This document shows, piece after piece, positions 1 through 5,517 of a stretch of 16,009 nt of DNA. The notes under the pieces were generated by a model. That model worked only from the letters and a program-made list of their open reading frames with translations, was not told where the DNA came from and made no database searches. The position numbers were made by a program, and so were the translations under genes. Every line of letters begins with the position of its first letter. The stretch's first letter is position 1. The DNA is from Bradyrhizobium sp. CCH5-F6. GTDB lineage: Bacteria; Pseudomonadota; Alphaproteobacteria; Rhizobiales; Xanthobacteraceae. The stretch is from NCBI RefSeq assembly GCF_001556045.1, contig NZ_LSIC01000136.1, forward strand, positions 1 through 16,009. Reading direction: 5' to 3'.

Positions 1-1
1 G

Positions 2-535
2 GAATGGTGGGCGAGATCATCTCGGAATGCTGGGCGACATCGAGCGGAATCCGCAAACACAGCACCAGCACCGGAAGTTACCCAGCTTAAGGTCAACGAA
101 AAGAAGTGGACCGCCACCTTGATGAAGGCCGGGTGGACGGTCCTGCCGAACGTCATCTTTGAACGCCAGCGTGCCCTGGGGCTGGATGCGATCGACATCA
201 ACATCATCCTGCACATCGCGTCCTATTGGTGGACGGCAGAAGGCAAGCCGTTTCCGTCCAAGCGAACCATCGCAGCGGCCATGGACATCGAACCGCGGAC
301 CGTTCAGCGCAGGATTGCTGCCATGGAAGCGGCTAGACTAATCAGGCGGGAAGAACGGCGCAGCTCAGCAAACGGTAGCCAGACCAATGTCTACCACCTG
401 GACGGCCTGATCGCGGCCGCCAAGCCATATGCGCTCGAAAAAATCCAGGAGCGTGATGAAAAGATTCAGGCAAAGGCCGCAAGGGCAAGCAGGAAGGGCA
501 AGCCCAAGCTTTCGGTTGTGAAGGGAGGGGCCTAA
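2..535 (+). CDS. Winged-helix (HTH_36-like) DNA-binding protein, 5' end outside window
   Basis: Probable DNA-binding regulator or replication-initiator-like protein. A helix-turn-helix is visible in the stretch reading PSKRTIAAAMDIEPRTVQRR (about 245-310), followed by a wing-like segment (LIRREERRSSANGSQTNVYHL) and a charged Lys/Arg/Ala-rich tail. The first usable starts are TTG 119 and ATG 122, and neither has a convincing ribosome binding site. The frame stays open to base 2 with no ATG, GTG or TTG upstream. Residues just before the ATG (KVNEKKWTATLMKAGWTVLPN) look like the conserved N-terminus of this family, so I think the true start lies left of the window. If the ATG is used the product is 137 aa. 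It ends 7 bp before the tRNA-like gene. Proteins of this type are frequent on plasmids and integrated elements; its exact role is unknown. Confidence 0.75.
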   Translation, partial: EWWARSSRNAGRHRAESANTAPAPEVTQLKVNEKKWTATLMKAGWTVLPNVIFERQRALGLDAIDINIILHIASYWWTAEGKPFPSKRTIAAAMDIEPRTVQRRIAAMEAARLIRREERRSSANGSQTNVYHLDGLIAAAKPYALEKIQERDEKIQAKAARASRKGKPKLSVVKGGA

Positions 536-542
536 CCAGCTT

Positions 543-649
543 CGCGCCGTAGCTCAACCGGATAGAGCCCTGCCGTTCTTTGAAATCCTAGCTGACACTT
601 GGAGAGTAGGGGCAGGAGGTTGCAGGTTCAAGCCCTGCCGGCGCGTCCA
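543..649 (+). tRNA. tRNA-Arg(UCU)-like gene with a 36-nt anticodon loop
   Basis: All tRNA parts except the anticodon loop are canonical. The 7-bp acceptor stem is perfect (543-549 with 639-645), followed by T8 and A9. The D-stem GCTC/GAGC (552-555, 565-568) closes a 9-nt loop containing GG. The T-stem GCAGG/CCTGC (622-626, 634-638) closes the loop TTCAAGC, and a T discriminator and CCA are encoded (646-649). The anticodon stem CTGCC/GGCAG (570-574, 611-615) closes 36 nt instead of 7. The loop starts GTTCTTT; taking T576 as U33 puts TCT in the anticodon positions, and the body resembles bacterial tRNA-Arg. Relative to a normal tRNA, 29 nt are extra (about 582-610). Within them CCTA (587-590) can pair with TAGG (607-610). 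It could be a tRNA with an insertion, a decoy, an attachment-site remnant or a decaying tRNA. The cloverleaf is seen directly; the amino-acid identity is inferred. Confidence 0.65.
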
Positions 650-677
650 TACCCCCGGTTTTTAGTTCACTTTGAAT

Positions 678-703
678 CGTGCAATCGTATTTGCGATTGC
701 ACG
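678..703. terminator. 10-bp hairpin downstream of the restriction-modification gene
   Basis: The repeats CGTGCAATCG (678-687) and CGATTGCACG (694-703) are perfectly complementary around a 6-nt loop. They lie just past the stop of the minus-strand gene ending at 710 and after the tRNA-like gene on the plus strand. No T-run follows on either strand, so this is not a textbook intrinsic terminator. It could act as a 3'-end stabiliser or a weak bidirectional terminator. A second, overlapping pairing (CACGGT 700-705 with ACCGTG 714-719) is mutually exclusive with it. Confidence 0.4.
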
Positions 704-709
704 GTCGTC

Positions 710-3607
710 CTACACCGTGAGTTTGTCGGTCGTGACCAAGTCTTTCAGCTTCTTTGCTGACGGCGGGATTCCAGGCCCAACGACCGGCTTGCCATCGGCT
801 TCAGCCGAGGCGACAGCTTCGTTCAGCTCCAGCAGTGCTTCCAACACATCGGCCTTCTTGGACATGCCGTAAGCGTCGCGTACGGCGTCGTCCAGCGCTT
901 TATGTGCTTTCTTCAGGGCGTGTTCTCCGGGCCCTTCGATCGCCCGATATAGCTCTCGTAGTGAAAGCTCATGCTTCGCCCGCAGATGTGATCGCAAGCG
1001 CCGCACCTCGACCGCCCGCTTGGCGACGAGGCGAACCGCCTCGGTTGTCGGCTGCTGAGGCCAGGGGAAGCTGTCGAAGACGGTATCCGACGTATAGCGA
1101 AAGTCTGCCTTCAGCGTTGAGCAGCGATTGATGAACCACTCCCAATGGATGCCCGACTGGAGGATACCGAAAGAGTAGTCATCTTCCAGCGCGAACACGC
1201 TCAGTGCATCATTCGGATGAATGGCCGTCGAAACAAATTCGAAGATCGGCCGGTGTGTGACCCGTGCACATACGATGTATCGCGACAGCGGGGCGAGGGT
1301 CCGCATCAGGTCTTCGCGCGGGTAGGACATCAGCCACCAGCGCTTTAAAAAGTTTTCGTGGTGCTTGTTGACCTTCGCCTCGGGATCGTCGTCCAAGGCT
1401 TCCTTATTTCGTGCACGCTCCTTCTTTGCCGCTTCCTTCCGTGCGGGGAGCACCGTCTGCTCCAGATGCTCAAACGGTTGCTTGAATGCCTTGGCCTTCA
1501 AAAGATCGCGCGGCTGAAAGTCGATGACGTATCTGCATTCGAGTTTGTCTACAGCGCCGAGGAAGTCGTCGGCGATCAAGAACGGGAAGAGCACCTGCGC
1601 GTTCGCCTTGTTGGCCTTCATCATCGCTTTCGCTTCGGTCGGCTCTAGAAGGAAACCCTTGTGACCGTGTGTCTGACCCTGGTAGCAGCCGCCTTTTTCA
1701 GCGTTCGCCTTGATGCGTTCCGCTTGGCTCACGTCAGTCGAAAACGAGAGCGAGGTATTGATCTCTTCCAAATCTTTGTAGTCCCAACCCCCGGCGGGGT
1801 CGTTTCCCGACTGGATGTATAGGCGTTTCTTGCCATCGTCCTCGCCCTTTACCCAGTTCACGATCGATACGTGGACGACCGCGTCGCCTGACCACGGCAT
1901 AGTCGAGACCGCTTCGGTGATCGTGCCATCATGCTTGACGATATGGTCAAGGCCGCTGATGCGGGAATAATTCTGGCGAATCGTGTTTGTGCCGACCAGG
2001 CCCGCCCTCTGACCCGGCTTAAGCTGGTCGTGCGCTTTCCTAAACCAGTAGACGCAGTAGTCGGCCCGTCCGTCGATATCCGGAAAAGCCCCTCGAATAG
2101 TGTTGAGATAGGCGCGTCCGAATTCTTGCTGGGCCTTGTTCTTGCTCTGGTACGGCGGATTGCCGATGATCGTATCGACCTCGGGCCATTCTGACAGCAG
2201 CGCGTCACGGCACAGGATATTTCCGTCGAGATTGTCGAGAGGAAGAGCATCATCTTCCGCCAAGGGCAATTCGATCTGGTCGCGCTCCAGAACATCGGCG
2301 GCCTCGTTCAAGGCGAGCTTTTTCGCGAGCATCAGCGTGACTTTTGTAAGCTCGACGCCGAAAGAGTCCCGATCAACGCCAAAAAATTGACGAGGACTAA
2401 TGAGTGACGTGGCCTGGGCCTGCTTCTGAATGGTCTTCCAGCTGAACTCTTTGTCCAGCCTGGCCATGAGTCTGATTTCGAGGCGTACCATCTCTCTGTA
2501 GGCGACATAAAGGAAATTGCCGCTGCCACAGGCCGGATCGAGCACACGGAAGTTGAGGAGCGCTTTTCTAATCTCCAACAGCTCCGTCATTGTCTTTGCG
2601 GCGTCAATACGCTCCCGCCAGGGGCGCACGATCGTAGGCCCGACGATCCGTTGAATGTCGGCCTCGTGAGTGAAATGCGCGCCATAGGCGTGCCGTTCTC
2701 CCTTATCCATGCTCTGCTGGAAGATGGTGCCGAAGATCGCTGGATTTATCTTGGCCCAGTTCTGCCAAGCGGCCCCTTCATCCTTCTTGCCGAGCAGCTC
2801 CAGCTCTTTCTTGGTCAGCTCGACGGGCGCAACCGTGGCAAAAAGACCGCCGTTGAAATAGGGAACGCCTTTGTAGCGACCGCCCTTGGCAGCTGTCTTG
2901 TTGTTCATCTGCTGGAACAGGCCGCCAAAAACATCGTATGAGTTTTGCCCGTGCTCAAGGCAATCCTGCACCAGTCTCAGGGTCGTTCCGGCCGGCATCA
3001 TGTCGATGTCTTCGGCAAACATCGCGACGACCGCCTGCAACACGAAACGCTGCGCCTGCTCTCGCGGAACGCCGCGTGCGACCATCGATCGGAACAGCTG
3101 AGCGACCTTTGCTGCAGCAATACGCGAAACCTCTTCGCGGTCGTTGCCGAAAAGAGGGTCCGGATTGTCCGCGAACAGGAAGTTTAGCGCCGTGTAGCGG
3201 TTCGGCAGGTCTTCGAGCCGCACGATATCCACGGGCTCGTTGAGCTGCTTGTCGAAATCGTAAATCCAGAACTCTTTGAAGTTGCACAGAACGACGTAAC
3301 GAGGGCGATTGGGAACCGCGTTCAGCCAGTAGTCGAAAGCCTGTTGGTAATGAAGATGCAGCTTTTCGCTGCCCTTCTTCATTTCGATAAGAAGTCGCGG
3401 CTTCCACACCAGGTCGGCGAAGTTCGTTCCTTTGCCTGAAGCCTTTTTCACTCGGTATTCGAGTTCGGCACCGGCCTCTTTGTAACCCTTATGGCCGAAA
3501 GCCTGGAATAGCCGGTCGCAAAAAACCTGAGCTTCTCCCTTCTCGTCACCCTTCAGGGTTTTTGCGTAAGCGACGAATGCCTCAATTCCCTTTGCGAGTT
3601 CGCTCAT
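710..3607 (-). CDS. MmeI-like (Type IIL/IIG) single-chain restriction-modification enzyme
   Basis: Predicted bifunctional enzyme (965 aa) that transfers a methyl group from SAM to adenine N6 and cuts unmethylated DNA. The N-terminal nuclease core is D65-x9-E75-M-K77, the same D-x9-E-x-K spacing as MmeI. The methyltransferase domain has motif I DPACGSGNFL (357-366) and the catalytic motif NPPY (483-486). The C-terminal third, including SFGILQSGIHWEWF and the TSDTVFDSFPWPQ stretch, fits the target-recognition region of this family. Length is close to MmeI (about 920 aa). The ATG at 3607 overlaps the stop of the upstream gene as ATGA, which points to translational coupling. No lesion is visible. 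Some relatives annotated as class I DNA methyltransferase lack the nuclease, but here the catalytic residues are present, so I favour full restriction-modification. The recognition sequence cannot be read from the protein. Confidence 0.9.
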   Translation of the reverse strand: MSELAKGIEAFVAYAKTLKGDEKGEAQVFCDRLFQAFGHKGYKEAGAELEYRVKKASGKGTNFADLVWKPRLLIEMKKGSEKLHLHYQQAFDYWLNAVPNRPRYVVLCNFKEFWIYDFDKQLNEPVDIVRLEDLPNRYTALNFLFADNPDPLFGNDREEVSRIAAAKVAQLFRSMVARGVPREQAQRFVLQAVVAMFAEDIDMMPAGTTLRLVQDCLEHGQNSYDVFGGLFQQMNNKTAAKGGRYKGVPYFNGGLFATVAPVELTKKELELLGKKDEGAAWQNWAKINPAIFGTIFQQSMDKGERHAYGAHFTHEADIQRIVGPTIVRPWRERIDAAKTMTELLEIRKALLNFRVLDPACGSGNFLYVAYREMVRLEIRLMARLDKEFSWKTIQKQAQATSLISPRQFFGVDRDSFGVELTKVTLMLAKKLALNEAADVLERDQIELPLAEDDALPLDNLDGNILCRDALLSEWPEVDTIIGNPPYQSKNKAQQEFGRAYLNTIRGAFPDIDGRADYCVYWFRKAHDQLKPGQRAGLVGTNTIRQNYSRISGLDHIVKHDGTITEAVSTMPWSGDAVVHVSIVNWVKGEDDGKKRLYIQSGNDPAGGWDYKDLEEINTSLSFSTDVSQAERIKANAEKGGCYQGQTHGHKGFLLEPTEAKAMMKANKANAQVLFPFLIADDFLGAVDKLECRYVIDFQPRDLLKAKAFKQPFEHLEQTVLPARKEAAKKERARNKEALDDDPEAKVNKHHENFLKRWWLMSYPREDLMRTLAPLSRYIVCARVTHRPIFEFVSTAIHPNDALSVFALEDDYSFGILQSGIHWEWFINRCSTLKADFRYTSDTVFDSFPWPQQPTTEAVRLVAKRAVEVRRLRSHLRAKHELSLRELYRAIEGPGEHALKKAHKALDDAVRDAYGMSKKADVLEALLELNEAVASAEADGKPVVGPGIPPSAKKLKDLVTTDKLTV

Positions 3608-4917
3608 CCCGCTTTTCTCTCGGTGTCAGCGTCATGCTCCAAAAGCTGCACATCTAGGCTCGGAATCTCCGGCATGGCCTTGCCGGCGATGGCCTGAAGG
3701 TCTCCGACCATGCCAACCGTGGAGTCGACGACCGCCAATATCTGCGTCTCGCGCTTGGCCCACTGGCGCCCCATGAATTTGCGTTCCCTATCGAGATCGT
3801 CGCGCATGTCGTTGAATTTCTCGACTACGGCTTCCACCCGCTGCTTGAATTTGGTTCCGGTCAGGTAATGGTAGACCTGCTCCATCTTTGTCTGCTGCCC
3901 TTGCTGGACGAGACGAGAGCTGCTCACGTCGACCAGCGCTTGGCGCAGAGCGACGGCAACCGGCAAGGCACAGCGCGGGTGAGCCACCCATATGCCGTCA
4001 ACCAGGTCAAAATGCTCAATGTGTTTGGGCAGGGTATGAGAAACGATGAGCGCCACATCGGCCCCGGAGCGGCGCTGATCGTCGCGCAACTTGGCCAGCC
4101 ACCCATCGCTCCAGGCTTTGGTGCGCTTGGTCTCCCACAGGATGATGCCAGCAGGCTGGCCAAGCTGGCCATTGACCTGCTGGATCATATCGGCACCAAG
4201 TTCACCCTTGCCGACGGGCTCAATGACGTCCATGGGAAAACGGCTCTTCAGAAGTTCCTCAAGCTCAAGTTCGAGAACCTCACCCTGCGACTGCTGCGAT
4301 CCTTGCTCGGCCTTACGCTTCAGCTCCTCGATGGTCCGCGTCATCGACTCTATGGTCTGGTCTTTCTCCGCAACCCGCAGCCGTGCGGCCTCATCGGCTT
4401 CCTGCCGGGCTTTTGCGTGAATCTGGTCGACCGACGCTTGGACGCGCTTTTCGATGGTTAGATCGAGTTCACGCTTTTCCTCATCGAGCGCCCGCTGCTT
4501 GCGCATCAGCTCGGCCTGGGCCTGCTGCGCTTCGGCAAGCTTGAGGTTGTTGGCCTCCAACGCTTGGCGGAGCTCGGCCGTCTCATCTGCCTTCGCCTTC
4601 AATTCGGCTGCGGCAGCTTCGCGCGCCTTTTTGGCCTCAGCGGCAACCAACTGGCTCCTCTCCGCGGCCAGGCGTTGCTTGACTTGGTCATCGAGCGTTT
4701 CCCGATCCTTAGCGAGCTGTTCGCGCTGCTGGCTCAGCTCCTCGGATTTGCGCGCGACCTCGGCATCCTTGCTGGCAAGCTGTTCCTGAAAACGTTGGCG
4801 AGTCTCCGCGAGGAGGGGGGCCGCCAGTGACTCCGTCAGCCGGATTTCGTAGTTGCAATTGGGGCAGTTGAGGAGGGGTTCGTGCGCAGTTCCAGCCACG
4901 GTTGCTTTGAATGACAT
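3604..4917 (-). CDS. DUF2130 coiled-coil protein with PD-(D/E)xK-like core
   Basis: A 437-aa protein matching the DUF2130 type. The N-terminus has one CPNC knuckle (C18, C21). Residues about 35-205 form a long Glu/Ala/Lys/Gln-rich coiled coil. A globular C-terminal half begins around GEVLELELEELLKSRFP. It contains D243 (GELGADM) and E262-T-K264 (ILWETKR), the layout of a PD-(D/E)xK nuclease fold. I infer DNA binding or cleavage; the biochemical role of DUF2130 is not established as far as I know. The start ATG is preceded by a G-rich Shine-Dalgarno-like stretch. It begins 16 bp after the toxin-antitoxin remnant and overlaps the restriction-modification gene by 4 bp, so the two were probably selected to be made together. 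It could be an accessory nuclease, a sensor or a structural partner of the restriction enzyme. Confidence 0.85.
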   Translation of the reverse strand: MSFKATVAGTAHEPLLNCPNCNYEIRLTESLAAPLLAETRQRFQEQLASKDAEVARKSEELSQQREQLAKDRETLDDQVKQRLAAERSQLVAAEAKKAREAAAAELKAKADETAELRQALEANNLKLAEAQQAQAELMRKQRALDEEKRELDLTIEKRVQASVDQIHAKARQEADEAARLRVAEKDQTIESMTRTIEELKRKAEQGSQQSQGEVLELELEELLKSRFPMDVIEPVGKGELGADMIQQVNGQLGQPAGIILWETKRTKAWSDGWLAKLRDDQRRSGADVALIVSHTLPKHIEHFDLVDGIWVAHPRCALPVAVALRQALVDVSSSRLVQQGQQTKMEQVYHYLTGTKFKQRVEAVVEKFNDMRDDLDRERKFMGRQWAKRETQILAVVDSTVGMVGDLQAIAGKAMPEIPSLDVQLLEHDADTERKAG

Positions 4918-4933
4918 GAACCCCCCAGTACCT

Positions 4934-5476
4934 TTAGGCCGGAATGAACGTGATCCGGCCGGCCTCGCCGCGCTTCCTGTGCGGCTTTACCGTTATTTCG
5001 ACATCCTGGTCGAACGCTGTCAGCATCCGCATCAGCTTTTCCACTGAAACCAGCTTAAATTGACCCCGGAGCAGCTTGGATAAGTCAGGTTGTTTCATTT
5101 CGACCAGTCTAGCGGCTCGGTCTCCTTTTGTTGCCTTATAAATAGACTCGGCGTCCCGCAGGCGTTGCCGAATCAGGTCAACGTGCCTTTGCGGTGTGGC
5201 AATTCCCCTGGTGGATTTCTTCTGAAACGCGTGCAGGACGTACAGGACCCTCCAGCCGCGTTGTGTAGGCCGTCCGATAGGTATCGCCGTCAAAGTTGTC
5301 GCGAATCTCCAGTACACCGCTGAAGCCTTTAAGCGGCTTCGCATTGCGCGGATGTTCGCCGAGCTGCGCTTCAAAAAGGGACTGGCCGATCTCGCTTCAG
5401 GCGGCCACGGGGAACGGGGTGCCCCCAGCCTGCAGCTTGACAATACAACCTGACAGACATCCACTGCACAATCCAT
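4934..5476 (-). pseudogene. Degraded HigB/HigA-type toxin-antitoxin pair, fused remnant
   Basis: The 180-aa frame is a composite of two broken genes. Its middle (VLYVLHAFQKKS...HVDLIRQRLRDAE) is the C-terminal half of a RelE/HigB-like toxin. The preceding toxin part is in another frame: SEIGQSLFEAQLGEHP and GVLEIRDNFDGDTYRTAYT read from about 5395 to 5250, with the shift at about 5245-5253 and a stop (TGA 5399-5397) just upstream. The frame then runs without a toxin stop into AARLVEMKQPDLSKLLRGQ and VSVEKLMRMLTAFDQDVEI. That is the second half of a HigA/XRE antitoxin with its N-terminal part deleted. The pair therefore lost active toxin by at least one frameshift, and antitoxin by deletion-fusion. 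The C-terminal HTH half might still be expressed as the first cistron of the defence operon and might bind its old operator; that is speculation. Confidence 0.75.
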
Positions 5477-5517
5477 GATTTTATCTATCTATACCTACAA
5501 TCGGTATTGGGGTGGCC
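5477..5517. promoter_or_regulatory. AT-rich divergent promoter region
   Basis: This 41-bp gap separates the minus-strand operon from the plus-strand ATPase gene. It is clearly more AT-rich than its surroundings (TTTTATCTATCTATACCTAC) and is the only place from which both transcripts could start. TATACCT on the plus strand and GATAAAAT on the minus strand are possible -10 elements. No convincing -35 pair was found, so the exact promoters are not assigned. The HTH half of the toxin-antitoxin remnant could be the local repressor if it is still made. Confidence 0.4.

Noticed and set aside
582..610. Group I or archaeal-type intron in the tRNA-like gene
   Set aside because: 29 nt is far too short for a group I intron, and bulge-helix-bulge splicing is not known in bacteria; I therefore call it an insertion only.
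2955..3407. 150-aa minus-strand open frame inside the restriction-modification gene
   Set aside because: It lies wholly inside a well-supported gene in another frame and shows only Arg/Ala/Ser-rich GC-type composition.
3868..4461. 197-aa plus-strand open frame opposite the DUF2130 gene
   Set aside because: It is an antisense shadow of the coiled-coil gene, Leu-rich because of the Gln/Lys/Glu-rich opposite strand; no domain is recognisable.
710..5476. Type I restriction system (hsdRMS), which is the usual partner of PrrC and RloC
   Set aside because: No HsdR helicase or separate HsdS is present; the enzyme has the MmeI-like D-x9-E-x-K nuclease fused to the methyltransferase.
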